Positions 10,140 through 19,237 of a DNA stretch of 64,000 nucleotides are shown piece by piece (position 1 is the first letter of the stretch; each line of letters starts with the position of its first letter). The position numbers and the translations under genes were made by a program. The stretch comes from Enterobacter hormaechei subsp. xiangfangensis. GTDB lineage: Bacteria > Pseudomonadota > Gammaproteobacteria > Enterobacterales > Enterobacteriaceae. The notes beneath the pieces are model-generated. The model had not been told where the DNA came from and ran no database searches. It was given only the letters and a program-made list of their open reading frames with translations. Location of the stretch: contig NZ_CP017183.1 in the NCBI RefSeq assembly GCF_001729785.1, positions 930,001 through 994,000 of the forward strand, in the 5' to 3' direction.

Positions 10140-11072
10140 ATGACGCTTAATAACGCATCGCAGCCTGTCGTGCTGCTGTTTTCCGGGCAAGGGAATCCAG
10201 TGATTGGGATGGGTAGCGATCTCTGGGATCTGAATTCAACGACGAAACAGATTTGGGATTGTGCCAGCGATATTTCTGGGCTTGATTTGCGCCGACTCTG
10301 CCTAAAGGGGCCGATGAACAGACTGATTCAGACTACAGTGCAACAGCTGGCCGTCACGGCAATTAACGTATCGCTGTATACCCTTTGCCGCGAGCGTTTT
10401 CCGGCGCTTCGGGTGACGGGAGCCTGTGGCCACAGCGTGGGGGAATACAGTGCGCTTTACGCTGCGGGTGCGATCTCGCTGGAGACGCTTTTCCGCACCC
10501 TCCATTTTCGCGCCAGCACCATGGATGCGGTCAGCAAAAGGCAGAAGGGCGCGATGATTGCGCTGAAGGGGGCGGATTTTGCCGCCCTGAGCAACATCAT
10601 CACCCGCTACGGGTTTGAGCTGGATATTAGCTGTGATAATACCCCGCGTCAGCAAGTTATCGGCGGGACACCGGCTGCGCTTAGCGAGTTCGCTAAGGTG
10701 CTGGTGGACGAAGGCTATGAGCCGATTAAGCTCGGCGTCAGCGGCGCGTGGCACACGCGTTTGATGGAAGAGGGCGTACAGCTGATGCGCGATTTTCTCG
10801 CCGGACAGCCTTTCACCTCACCCGCGTACGACGTGCTGATGAACGTGACGGGCAAAATAGAAATCGTTCCGGAGGCCATTAAGGAAAACCTCTCGCTGCA
10901 CCTGACCCACACGGTCAAATGGCGTGAATCCATGACGCGGTTTATCGAACAGCCAGGCAGCCCGCTGTTCCTGGAGATGAGTAACAAACCTTATCTTGGC
11001 CAAATGCTGAATGATTTCGTCGGTTTTAATGCCGAACGCGTTCTGCACTGTAGAAAAGCATTAGAGATGTAA
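10140..11072 (+). CDS. Malonyl-CoA:ACP acyltransferase-like (discrete AT)
   Basis: A 310-residue FabD-type acyltransferase, close to the family's usual 309 residues. Oxyanion residue Q17 lies in FSGQGNP, the nucleophile S99 in GHSVGEYSAL, R124 in HFRASTMDAV (this Arg binds the malonyl carboxylate) and H205 in GAWHTRLM. The Arg argues for malonyl or another carboxylated extender rather than acetyl. I chose ATG 10140 because AAGGA lies seven bases upstream; ATG 10134 is too close to that site. A discrete AT supplying a carrier protein fits the KS genes upstream and resembles trans-AT or type II logic. The carrier protein is not visible in the window. Confidence 0.88.
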   Translation: MTLNNASQPVVLLFSGQGNPVIGMGSDLWDLNSTTKQIWDCASDISGLDLRRLCLKGPMNRLIQTTVQQLAVTAINVSLYTLCRERFPALRVTGACGHSVGEYSALYAAGAISLETLFRTLHFRASTMDAVSKRQKGAMIALKGADFAALSNIITRYGFELDISCDNTPRQQVIGGTPAALSEFAKVLVDEGYEPIKLGVSGAWHTRLMEEGVQLMRDFLAGQPFTSPAYDVLMNVTGKIEIVPEAIKENLSLHLTHTVKWRESMTRFIEQPGSPLFLEMSNKPYLGQMLNDFVGFNAERVLHCRKALEM

Positions 11073-11082
11073 AGGTCGAGAT

Positions 11083-12084
11083 ATGATTCCAGATTATTTA
11101 ACGTTCATTCGCTTTCAGGATAAAAGGAACCTTCTTTTTATCTATATCGTGACGTTTGTGCTGCTGGGCTTTTACTGGAAAAATGCCGGGTTCTCCTTTA
11201 CCCGACAGGATGTCTGGCTGGCGAGCGCTATTTTTGCGCTGATACTGTATAGCTTCACTGCCGACCTCAAGGCGTTCTGGGCGTACAAGTGCGTGGTTAA
11301 GAATGTCGACTTGTCCATTTTTCTCAAGAAAGAGGCCCGGCCGACGGCTCCGATTGTTTACGATCCTCTCGTTGCTATGGTTATCGCCACGCTGGTTTTC
11401 GCTGGCATTAGTGCACTGATGCTTACCCTGGCTCAGCCGGACATCGTGCTGCTGACGCTGACCATCGTTGCCCCGCTGATTATCTGGGGAATGTTCGCCG
11501 CGATGCGCACGATCTACATTCGACAGGTCATCGCATCGACAAGGGATAAAGGGAAATATAAGCGTTTGTCCCAGTATCTGGCCATCGCCATTACCCTGTC
11601 CATCGTGATGAACCTGCTGACAATTAGTCCCTTACGTAACAGTGAGCAATTTGAGCGCTATGGCCGGTACTTCACCCTCGAGTCCATCATTACCATGCTG
11701 GTGCTTTGTGCGGTGGTGCTGGCAATCAATCTTCTGTTTTTACGGTTCACGAAGCGATATATCTTTTTGGGGCACCTTTTCCTTAACGAGATCGATCTCT
11801 TTTTCTCTCCGGCGATCCCCTGGCGGGCTTTGTCTGAGAAACCGCTGTGGCTGAGGCTGGTGATGCTGTTGTGTGTGGAGTTTGCCTGGTCGGCGATTGT
11901 CGGATTGCTGCTTACCCTGCTCGGATGGAAGGTATGGTTTGAAGTGTACTTCCTGCTCAGCTACCTCCCTTGCCTGGCCTATTACGCTCTCCATACGTGG
12001 TGGAAATGGCATAACGATTTCATGATGTCGAGCGATATGTATCTGCGCTGGGCGGAGATCGATAAAGAAAACCCGCTGTGGTAA
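11083..12084 (+). CDS. Polytopic inner-membrane protein, last gene of the KS cluster
   Basis: A 333-residue integral membrane protein with about seven to eight hydrophobic segments (for example LLFIYIVTFVLLGFYW, VWLASAIFALILYSF, MVIATLVFAGISALML, LTLTIVAPLIIWGMF and MLVLCAVVLAINLLF). Charged loops between them include RQVIASTRDKGKYKRLS. I see no ABC, glycosyltransferase or MMPL motif and cannot name its family. It lies ten bases after the AT gene and ends just before a strong two-way terminator, so it closes the operon. It could be an inner-membrane flippase component or an enzyme for a membrane lipid; neither is supported beyond position. Confidence 0.65.
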   Translation: MIPDYLTFIRFQDKRNLLFIYIVTFVLLGFYWKNAGFSFTRQDVWLASAIFALILYSFTADLKAFWAYKCVVKNVDLSIFLKKEARPTAPIVYDPLVAMVIATLVFAGISALMLTLAQPDIVLLTLTIVAPLIIWGMFAAMRTIYIRQVIASTRDKGKYKRLSQYLAIAITLSIVMNLLTISPLRNSEQFERYGRYFTLESIITMLVLCAVVLAINLLFLRFTKRYIFLGHLFLNEIDLFFSPAIPWRALSEKPLWLRLVMLLCVEFAWSAIVGLLLTLLGWKVWFEVYFLLSYLPCLAYYALHTWWKWHNDFMMSSDMYLRWAEIDKENPLW

Positions 12085-12098
12085 GACGTCAGAGGCAA

Positions 12099-12141
12099 TA
12101 AAAAAGCCAGACCGTCATTACTGACGGTCTGGCTTTTTATC
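12099..12141. terminator. Bidirectional intrinsic terminator
   Basis: A near-perfect stem of about 14 bp (AGCCAGACCGTCA paired with TGACGGTCTGGCT, loop ttac) is preceded by an A-run and followed by a T-run. It can stop the KS-cluster operon on + and the type I secretion operon on -, which converge here. Confidence 0.9.
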
Positions 12142-12154
12142 AGGTCGATACGAT

Positions 12155-13900
12155 TCAGGTTATTCGCATCCAGGACAGCATCATCGCGGCGCTGGCAATA
12201 ACATTTACGTTGGAAATGTATCCGTCATAGCGATTATTAATGGCGGAGAGCTGGTTGTTAAAGTGGTCGTTTTCAGCGGTCAAAACGTCAAGCAGCGTTC
12301 GTTTGCCCAGGTGATACCACTGCTGGTAGAACATCTGACGCACGCGGTCTGTTTCGCCTGAGAGACGATCGTAGTCATCGGCGCGCAGGAATGACGAATC
12401 ACGGACCTGCACCTGATAGTTGATTTGATATTCCAGGTCGCGGTAACTCACCTCATACTGCTGCTGCGCGACGTTAGCTTTGGCGCGGGCCGTCATCTGA
12501 GCGGCACGCTGAGAGCCGCCGCTAAACGCTTCCCATTCGACGTTAAGGCCGGTATACCAGCCGCTTTCGTTGCCGTTGCTGTCTTTGGCTGTGCTTTTAG
12601 ATACCACCCAGTTGACCTGCGGCAGCGCCGCGGCCTTAATGCTCTCCGCTTCATATTCCGCAGCGCGGACTTTTGCTTGCAGGTTCAGCATCATCGGGTT
12701 CTTATCCAGCGACGCAATGGCGACCGATGCCGGAATAATCGTATCCTGCCAGTTGAGATCGTCTGGTAGCGATGGCTCTGCGCCAAGCAGGCGCACCAGC
12801 TTAATTTTACTCGCGCTCAGCTGATGTTCGATATTGTCCATGCTCGCTTGTGCAGACATCAGTTTCGCTTTTGCCTGTACCAGTTCGCTCTCTCTGCCGC
12901 GGTCCGCCTGGGTAATTTGCGACAGCATATTAACCAGCTCTTTCATCCGACCAACGTAATGCTTCGCCACTATTCGGCTTTGCTCATAGCGGCTCATATT
13001 CATCAGTTCAGACACGGTGTTATAGGCCAGCTGCTCCCGGGAATACTCTTTTGAATAACGAGCGGCCTTGGCCGTCTCCAGCGAGTTATCCACCTGATTA
13101 CCGATCCTGCCCCAGTCGATGATCGGGGTATTAACGGATACGGTTCCGCTGGAGTCGCTAAAATGCGTGTTGTTGGAAGAAGCCTGCCGATCTCCACCCA
13201 TCGTCGTCAACGGCGAGGTTACGCCCAGCCGCACCTGGGGCAAACGCTGGCCTTTGACCTGATCCACCATATAATCCGAGGCCAGAACCTCAGAGGAGGC
13301 TGCACGAAGTTCGGGGCTGTACGCCAGCGCTCTTGCGACCATGCTGCGAAGAAACTCCCGCGAATCACTGGTGCTGGTGCCGTTGAAGTTGCCTTGCACC
13401 ATGCCGCTGGTGGCGCGACTATTTGCCGACGCGCTGTGGCGACGAACTGTGGCATAGGCCGGATCGGGCTCATAGTATTCGGTGACGGCCGGGAAGAAGT
13501 CGTAATTCTTTTTCAGTGCTGCCCTGTTACCCGCCGTGCTTTGCGGCTTCGACATTGGCGCTGCGGCCTGCTGTGCGGTGGCATAACGCTCAGGTTGCGG
13601 CGCGGAGAAGGCCCGAGTCGGCACGGCTTTGGACGTACTGGCATATTGCGACTGCGTGCGCATAGAAGGCAAGGATGTGGCAGGCGCGGCATTCTGAGAA
13701 CGCGCGCGTGCTACCGGCTGCGTTTGCGATGCGCGGTTTAGTTCTGACTGCGTGCGCATAGGTGGCAGCGAGGCCGGGATGTTTTTGATCTGCGCCGCGT
13801 CAGCCGCGTGAAGCGGGGTGACAAAAGAAGAGCAGGGCAAACAGAGTGCAACCGCGGCTGCAACCCTGGCCCAACGGCGCTCTTTACGTGCCTTAACCAT
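12155..13900 (-). CDS. TolC-family outer-membrane channel of a type I secretion system, with N-terminal extension
   Basis: A 581-residue protein with a signal peptide (MVKARKERRWARVAAAVALC..., cleavage near HAA-D34). A TolC/AggA-type channel domain runs from about residue 185 (FLRSMVARALAYSPELR) to the end, with the family's paired coiled-coil and strand halves (for example RVRQMFYQQWYHLGKRTLLDVLTAENDHF). The unusual part is residues about 35-180, a low-complexity Ala/Gln/Ser/Pro-rich stretch with two copies of SLPxMRTQS (44-52 and 76-84). It brings the protein well above the usual 430-490 residues. It is the last gene of a three-gene operon (ABC, adaptor, channel), three bases after the adaptor gene. 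It should provide the outer-membrane exit for a secreted protein. Confidence 0.88.
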   Translation of the reverse strand: MVKARKERRWARVAAAVALCLPCSSFVTPLHAADAAQIKNIPASLPPMRTQSELNRASQTQPVARARSQNAAPATSLPSMRTQSQYASTSKAVPTRAFSAPQPERYATAQQAAAPMSKPQSTAGNRAALKKNYDFFPAVTEYYEPDPAYATVRRHSASANSRATSGMVQGNFNGTSTSDSREFLRSMVARALAYSPELRAASSEVLASDYMVDQVKGQRLPQVRLGVTSPLTTMGGDRQASSNNTHFSDSSGTVSVNTPIIDWGRIGNQVDNSLETAKAARYSKEYSREQLAYNTVSELMNMSRYEQSRIVAKHYVGRMKELVNMLSQITQADRGRESELVQAKAKLMSAQASMDNIEHQLSASKIKLVRLLGAEPSLPDDLNWQDTIIPASVAIASLDKNPMMLNLQAKVRAAEYEAESIKAAALPQVNWVVSKSTAKDSNGNESGWYTGLNVEWEAFSGGSQRAAQMTARAKANVAQQQYEVSYRDLEYQINYQVQVRDSSFLRADDYDRLSGETDRVRQMFYQQWYHLGKRTLLDVLTAENDHFNNQLSAINNRYDGYISNVNVIASAAMMLSWMRIT

Positions 13901-13903
13901 AAA

Positions 13904-15253
13904 TTATCTCTCCCTGAATGCTTCACGCGCTTTCAGTATTGGTTTGAGGATGTAAGACAAAATGGTCTTCTCCCCGGTTCTGATTTCAACGTTTGCCACC
14001 ATCCCCGGAATGATCGGGAACGCTTTATCTTTAACCTGTAGCGCCGCCCGGTTTGTACGGACAAAGACCCGGTAATAGGTCGAATCACCACGTCCCTGAC
14101 GGGCTTTCTCTTCATCAATTAGCGTGTCTGAACTCAGGTGTTCGACGACGCCGGTCAGGCCGCCGTAAATGGCGTAGTCGTAGGCGGTAATTTTTACCGT
14201 CGCGGGAAGACCCGGATGAATAAATGCCACATCAGAGGGTTTAATTTTGGCTTCGACCAGCAGGTTATCTTCGAGCGGAATAATGGTCATGATCTCCGCT
14301 CCCTGCTGTATAACTCCGCCGCGCGTGGTCACGCGGATATTGTTTACCGTGCCGCGCACGGGGGCGACAACGGTAGTACGGTTCATCACGTCCTGACGTC
14401 CGCGCAGGATCTCCTCCGCCTGCGCCAGTTCAGATTCCAGACGGTTTAGCTCGCTGTTGGCATCAGAGCGGAAGCGGTTGGTCCGTTCGGCAATTTGCAG
14501 GCTGAACTCGTTGGCCTGACGCTTGAGGCGCAGGATCTCCACATCGGACATCAGCCCTTTGCGAGCCAGCGGCTCGGAAAGGCTGACCTCGTTTTGCGCC
14601 AGTGCCAGGCTGCGCTGCAATGCCTGTACGCTTTCATTCAGGGTTTTGAGGCGCGCGTTATAGGCCTGCGTCTCATCACGCACGATGGACTCAATTCCTG
14701 CAATTTCCGGCGGGAAGGTCAGGGGAGTGTCATAGGCTTCAGCCCTGAGACGAGCAATGCTGCCCTTCAGCCCCTGAACTTTTGAAAGCGATTCACCGTA
14801 GCTGGCGCCGGCACGCGTGGGGTCGATTTTCAGCAGGATTTGTCCTTTCTCGACAATATCGCCCTCCTGAACGTTCAGCTCCTCAAGAATGCCCCCCTCC
14901 AGGCTCTGAATAAGCTGCTCACGGCTGGCCGGGATGACTTTTCCATCGCCACGCGTAATCTCTTCAACGCGAGCGAAATGTGCCCACACCAGCGCGACGA
15001 CGACAACCATCGTGATGGTATAGAGCATGATCATGCTGAAAGGGGTTTTCTGCGCGATCAGGGCGCCCTGCAGGTCATGCATGAATTTCAGATCGTCCGC
15101 TTTTACCTTTCCTGTCGGCTGCGGTTTTTGCTCCGCCAGCGCTGTTTTTCCGGCGCCGCCCTCAATTTTTCTCAACGCCGTGGAGGAAGCTCCCGCTCCG
15201 CTATCGGCCTCTCCTTTTGAGGCGTTCTGATTCACATCGTCCTCGTTCATCAT
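13904..15253 (-). CDS. HlyD-family periplasmic adaptor of the type I secretion system
   Basis: A 449-residue membrane fusion protein. A charged cytoplasmic N-terminus (1-75) precedes a single membrane segment (MIMLYTITMVVVVALVWAHF). A biotinyl/lipoyl-like half motif follows (GKVIPASREQLIQSLEGGILEELNV, quoted in part: GDGKVIPA and SLEGGILEEL), then long coiled coils (about 150-300) and a C-terminal RHO beta-barrel region (PATVKITAYDYAIYGGLTG). This is the LapC/HlyD architecture and bridges the ABC transporter and the TolC-like channel. The start ATG overlaps the stop of the ABC gene by four bases, which indicates translational coupling. A second ATG one codon later is equally possible. Confidence 0.92.
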   Translation of the reverse strand: MMNEDDVNQNASKGEADSGAGASSTALRKIEGGAGKTALAEQKPQPTGKVKADDLKFMHDLQGALIAQKTPFSMIMLYTITMVVVVALVWAHFARVEEITRGDGKVIPASREQLIQSLEGGILEELNVQEGDIVEKGQILLKIDPTRAGASYGESLSKVQGLKGSIARLRAEAYDTPLTFPPEIAGIESIVRDETQAYNARLKTLNESVQALQRSLALAQNEVSLSEPLARKGLMSDVEILRLKRQANEFSLQIAERTNRFRSDANSELNRLESELAQAEEILRGRQDVMNRTTVVAPVRGTVNNIRVTTRGGVIQQGAEIMTIIPLEDNLLVEAKIKPSDVAFIHPGLPATVKITAYDYAIYGGLTGVVEHLSSDTLIDEEKARQGRGDSTYYRVFVRTNRAALQVKDKAFPIIPGMVANVEIRTGEKTILSYILKPILKAREAFRER

Positions 15254-17499
15254 CCCTTCACACCTTGTTCCTGTTGCTTTTCTTCAACCGAATGCATCGT
15301 TTGTTTTTTCTTCAGCACGTTCTCATTCAGGCTTTCCATGACCCGATCTTTTGCCCCGTCTTTCACAACGTGCCCGTCTTCCAGCACAATCAGGCGTTCA
15401 ACCAGACTGAGTACGGACATGCGATGCGTGACAATGATCAGCGTTTGCCCCTTTGTGGCCTCTTTTAACCGCCGCAGGAATAACGTCTCCGTCATCGCAT
15501 CCATGGAGCTGGTCGGTTCATCCATCAGTAAAATCTTCGGCCTTAGCAACAGGCAGCGGGCCAGTGCAACGAGCTGCTTTTGTCCACCCGACAGGCAGTT
15601 CCCCATTTCACCAATGGGCATGTCAAAACCCAGCGGGTGTCTGGCTGCGACCTGATCCAGCCCGGTCAGGCGAACCACGCGCAGAAACTCTTCCGTGCTT
15701 ACGCCCGGGTTGCCAATAATGATGTTATGACGCAGCGTGCCGTAAAAAAGACGGCAGTCTTGCCCGACATAGCCTACGGCCGCACGCCAGTCCGCCGGAT
15801 CAACCTGGGTTGCATCAACTTCATCAATGAATATCTGCCCGCTGCTCTGCTGATACAGGCGCGCCATCACCCGCAGCAGGGTAGACTTCCCGCTGCCGAT
15901 CCTGCCCAGAATCGCAATCTGCTCACCGGCTTCAATATTGATATTGATATTCTCGAGAATGCGCGGGGCTACCATCATTCCCGGCACTGGATAGGTGAAC
16001 CCCACTTTGTGCAGGCGCATGCTGCCCGTGAAATTCGGCGTTGGTAGATAGGTAATTAAGGAATCGCGTTCAGTGGGGGTATCCATCAGCTGGTTAAGCG
16101 ATTTCAGGGCCGTTTTGGCATGCTGATAACGCAACGCCAGCCCGACAACGGATGCCAGCGGGGCGAGAGAACGGCTGGAAAGGATCACTACGCCAATCAT
16201 GGCGCCCATCGTGAGCTCGCCCGCGTGGATCAAATACACACCCAGCACAACAATACAGACCGTGGTAATTTGCTGAACGAAGGAGACAAAATTGGTTGTC
16301 AGCATGGAAAGGTTGCGGGTTTTCATGGAGGAAGCGGCAGCCAGCGCGCTGAAATCATCCCAGCGCTTTTGCATAACGCCTTCACCCTGCGCAGCTTTCA
16401 GGGCTTCAAGTCCCTCAATGCTTTCAATCAGCAGGCCTTGCTTGAGCGAAATCTCGCGAACGTTTTCTTCCATATAGCGACCCAGCGGCCACTGAATAAC
16501 GATGCTGGCAATTAAAATGAGCGGCATTGCCACCAGGGGCACCACGGCAAGCGGACCGCCAATCATATAAATGATGAACATGAACAGCACGCAGAAGGGC
16601 AGGTCGGACAGCGTGGCGAGCGTCGCAGAGGTAATAAAATCCCGTACTGCCTCAAAATCGCGCAGCTGGTTAGCGAAGGTCCCGGAAGACTGTGGTTTAT
16701 ATTCCATGCGCATAGACATCACCTGGCGAAAAAGCTTCGCGCCCAGGATCAGGTCTGCCTTTTTCCCCGCGATATCGATCAGGTATGCGCGGATCTGGCG
16801 GCTGGAAAACTCAAATATATTGGCAATCACGACGCCAATAGCCAGCGACCAGAGGGTGACATAGGCCTGCGTCGGGATCACCCGGTCATAGACGTTCATC
16901 GTAAAGAAGGTGCCAGCCAGCGTAAGTATATTTGCCAGCAGTGCCGCCAGCGCAGCGCTGTAAAAATAGTGGCGGTAGCGCCACAGCGTAGAATAAAGCC
17001 AGTGACCTTCATTCTGCGCTTTCGGTAAGAGAAGATCGTCGGCACGCGCATCCAGACTGGGTTTTGGCGTGGTGACAAGGGCATAGCCGCCGTAAACTTC
17101 CAGCAAATCAGCCGCTGAAACGGTAAGTATTCCTTCGTTTTCAGGCACCACGATCTGATAGGTGAATTGTCCGCGTTTACCGTTACGCGCGGTAATAATG
17201 CAATACGTTCCATCTTTGCGGGCGATCAGCAGCGGAAAGAGCCAGGACGATATTGAATTAAGATCGCGTTTTACCCAGCCAGCAGATATCCCCATCTGGT
17301 CGAGCATACGCAAAGCCATTTCCGGCTCAAGCTTGTCGCTTTTCGGCAAGCCAGCGTAAAGAACTTCTTTGCTGGCATACTTAGCGTGATGTGCACAAAG
17401 CCATTCAACACCCCACAGAAGAGAATCTTTTCTGGGTTCTTCAATATTATTGAAATCGTGCTCTGAATTAAATTTTACGGTGGAAAGATGCGTATTCAT
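15250..17499 (-). CDS. LapB-type type I secretion ABC transporter
   Basis: A 749-residue transporter with an N-terminal C39-like domain (about 25-150), six membrane segments (about 185-470) and a nucleotide-binding domain with Walker A GRIGSGKST, signature LSGGQKQLVALARC and Walker B ILLMDEPTSSMD. The C39-like domain opens DSLLWGVEWLCAHHAKYAS and lacks a convincing Cys/His peptidase pair, so it is probably a binding domain as in LapB/BapB systems that export giant repeat adhesins. I chose ATG 17499 (MNTHLSTVK); an in-frame extension to 17682 adds 61 residues with no family match. Neither an adhesin gene nor a LapD/LapG pair is in the window. AT-rich DNA of about 250 bp separates the gene from the upstream regulator and probably holds its promoter. 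Confidence 0.9.
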   Translation of the reverse strand: MNTHLSTVKFNSEHDFNNIEEPRKDSLLWGVEWLCAHHAKYASKEVLYAGLPKSDKLEPEMALRMLDQMGISAGWVKRDLNSISSWLFPLLIARKDGTYCIITARNGKRGQFTYQIVVPENEGILTVSAADLLEVYGGYALVTTPKPSLDARADDLLLPKAQNEGHWLYSTLWRYRHYFYSAALAALLANILTLAGTFFTMNVYDRVIPTQAYVTLWSLAIGVVIANIFEFSSRQIRAYLIDIAGKKADLILGAKLFRQVMSMRMEYKPQSSGTFANQLRDFEAVRDFITSATLATLSDLPFCVLFMFIIYMIGGPLAVVPLVAMPLILIASIVIQWPLGRYMEENVREISLKQGLLIESIEGLEALKAAQGEGVMQKRWDDFSALAAASSMKTRNLSMLTTNFVSFVQQITTVCIVVLGVYLIHAGELTMGAMIGVVILSSRSLAPLASVVGLALRYQHAKTALKSLNQLMDTPTERDSLITYLPTPNFTGSMRLHKVGFTYPVPGMMVAPRILENININIEAGEQIAILGRIGSGKSTLLRVMARLYQQSSGQIFIDEVDATQVDPADWRAAVGYVGQDCRLFYGTLRHNIIIGNPGVSTEEFLRVVRLTGLDQVAARHPLGFDMPIGEMGNCLSGGQKQLVALARCLLLRPKILLMDEPTSSMDAMTETLFLRRLKEATKGQTLIIVTHRMSVLSLVERLIVLEDGHVVKDGAKDRVMESLNENVLKKKQTMHSVEEKQQEQGVKG

Positions 17500-17751
17500 T
17501 ATCGAATCCAGACCTGTAGTTACGTTCCTTACTTTAAAAATAAAGTGAAGGCATGCTATTAAAATTGACCAAGAACATCCGTAAGTACGAAGTTTATGGC
17601 TGATGGTTATAGTGAAATTACAAGCGCTGGCAATATCGTAGTGTAAAGTTAGCCGTATATGTACACAATAAAGATAAACCACTGCATGATTAAGAATATT
17701 ATATGTGGATTGATCCAGGTTTATGTTTTTTCAGGTTTTTTGAACTGAGGG

Positions 17752-18387
17752 TTAACTGGCGAGCCTTGAAATAGGTACGCCCAGCTTGTTCTCGATTCTT
17801 ATCTTCATGGCGTAAATGTTTTTAACATTTGTAGCATTCTTCATGGCTATCTTTTTCGGGAGTTGTCCCTTATACAATTCAGAAAACAGGGCGTATTCAT
17901 TTGCACTAAGTTTGGCTTTCTTCTCCGAAGGTCGCGTTATCTTGCCAAGGAACGACTGGCGAATTTTAAATTTTATATCATCAATAATATCATCATGAAA
18001 AATGACGGTGCTGATTATTGTTTCGCTTGTGTCGTTATAAAACCAGTAATGGGCAATCGCGGCCATCTTTTTATCAGTTATCAGGATCAGTCTTGCGTTT
18101 TTAAAACGATCTAACCAGCTGTTTGTTAAGAAAAAATTTATATTCTTATAGTTAAAATCAATGACTACAATGGGTTGAGAAATGATTTTAACCGTAATGT
18201 TGTTAAAGTATTGTAATATACCTTCTATCAAAAAAGAGTTATTTTCAGGCCAGATATAAAATTCAGAACCATTACACTCGCCCTGTTGTTCAGTACGAAA
18301 AGAAGGAAAAACACATTTATTCATACACCCATAGCAGCGCATAGTGTTGTCGTTGTGCTCAATATGTCTAATAGTAACGATATCCAT
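17752..18387 (-). CDS. EcpR/MatA-like LuxR-type regulator with N-terminal Cys motif (copy 1)
   Basis: A 211-residue regulator. The C-terminal part (about 150-211) is a LuxR-type helix-turn-helix (KLSANEYALFSELYKGQLPK then NVKNIYAMKIRIENKLGV). The middle (about 75-140) resembles the degenerate receiver-like region of EcpR/MatA (a D-x-WL...F....LILITDKK.AIAHYWFYND pattern). The N-terminus carries C18, C21 and C25 in CYGCMNKC and C38 in ECNGSEFYIWP, a four-cysteine arrangement shared with the paralogue upstream. It has no phospho-acceptor Asp in a normal receiver context. It lies between the paralogue and the secretion operon on the same strand and probably regulates that operon; the target is inference. 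The gene is AT-rich compared with the core genes, which suggests acquisition. Confidence 0.75.
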   Translation of the reverse strand: MDIVTIRHIEHNDNTMRCYGCMNKCVFPSFRTEQQGECNGSEFYIWPENNSFLIEGILQYFNNITVKIISQPIVVIDFNYKNINFFLTNSWLDRFKNARLILITDKKMAAIAHYWFYNDTSETIISTVIFHDDIIDDIKFKIRQSFLGKITRPSEKKAKLSANEYALFSELYKGQLPKKIAMKNATNVKNIYAMKIRIENKLGVPISRLAS

Positions 18388-18574
18388 GTGATAAAACTCT
18401 ATGCGTTAAAATTATAAATGTTAAATCTACTATAATATATCAATATTTATATTAATAATGCATTAAGGAAAAAAACGAGTTGTGATGAGATAAAGCATCG
18501 TTTATCCAGGAATTTTCTACAGAAATTAATCCCCATCCGTGATTGTCGATTTTTTTACGCAATACCATTTAAGG

Positions 18575-19237
18575 CTAATTCACCAGGCGGGTGATTGAAA
18601 CTCCCAGTTTGCGCTCAATTCTGTTTTTCATGGCATAGGTGTTTTTGACGCTAGTACCGTTCTGATACGCGATTTTTTTAGGTGTCCATCCATTGAACAA
18701 GAACGAAAACAGGCTGAATTCATTCTGGCTCAGTTTTGGCCTACTCCCGGATGGTTTGATCGTTTTTGCCAGGAACGTTTTCTTCAGTTTCGTGGCAACC
18801 TCCTCAGCGGAATCATCATAAAAGATAATAGAGCTGATGGTGGTCTCTAACGTATCGTTATAGAACCAGTAATGGGCAATCGCCGTCATCTTTTTGTCAG
18901 TGACGAGGATAAGGCGCATATTTTTGAATTGTTCGAGCCAGCTATCGTTCAGAAAATAGGTGATATTTTTATGGCTAAAATCAATAATCACGACTGGCTG
19001 AGAAATATATTTGTCGCTCACACATTCAAAATAGTGCCGGATACCTTCTACAAGGTAAGAATTGTTATCAGGCCAAATATAGCATTCAAGTCCTGTGCAG
19101 GTTTTACGAGCGCACGCTTCAGCGTCACCAAACAGGCATTTTTTCACACAACCATAGCAATGCATCGACGGCGTGTGGCTCACCTGCTGACCATCATTAT
19201 GAGATAAATAAATAGAGTTATTAGTGTGAAATAACAT
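18575..19237 (-). CDS. EcpR/MatA-like LuxR-type regulator with N-terminal Cys motif (copy 2)
   Basis: A 220-residue paralogue of the neighbouring regulator, aligned along the full length. It has CYGCVKKC (C27, C30, C34) and C47 in TCTGLECYIWP, plus extra cysteines C42 and C52 not shared with copy 1. The receiver-like middle reads NDSWLEQFKNMRLILVTDKK and the C-terminal helix-turn-helix ends NRIERKLGVSITRL. Cysteine spacing CX2CX3CX12C suggests metal or iron-sulfur binding, or disulfide sensing, but nothing in the sequence decides which. Divergence between the copies (mainly at the N-terminus) implies an old duplication, so the two may form heterodimers. It has its own 190-bp upstream gap from copy 1. 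Confidence 0.75.
   Translation of the reverse strand: MLFHTNNSIYLSHNDGQQVSHTPSMHCYGCVKKCLFGDAEACARKTCTGLECYIWPDNNSYLVEGIRHYFECVSDKYISQPVVIIDFSHKNITYFLNDSWLEQFKNMRLILVTDKKMTAIAHYWFYNDTLETTISSIIFYDDSAEEVATKLKKTFLAKTIKPSGSRPKLSQNEFSLFSFLFNGWTPKKIAYQNGTSVKNTYAMKNRIERKLGVSITRLVN

Noticed and set aside
17500..17682. Longer N-terminus for the type I secretion ABC protein
   Set aside because: The extra 61 residues have no family match and cover the likely promoter; MNTHLSTVK at 17499 is the better start.
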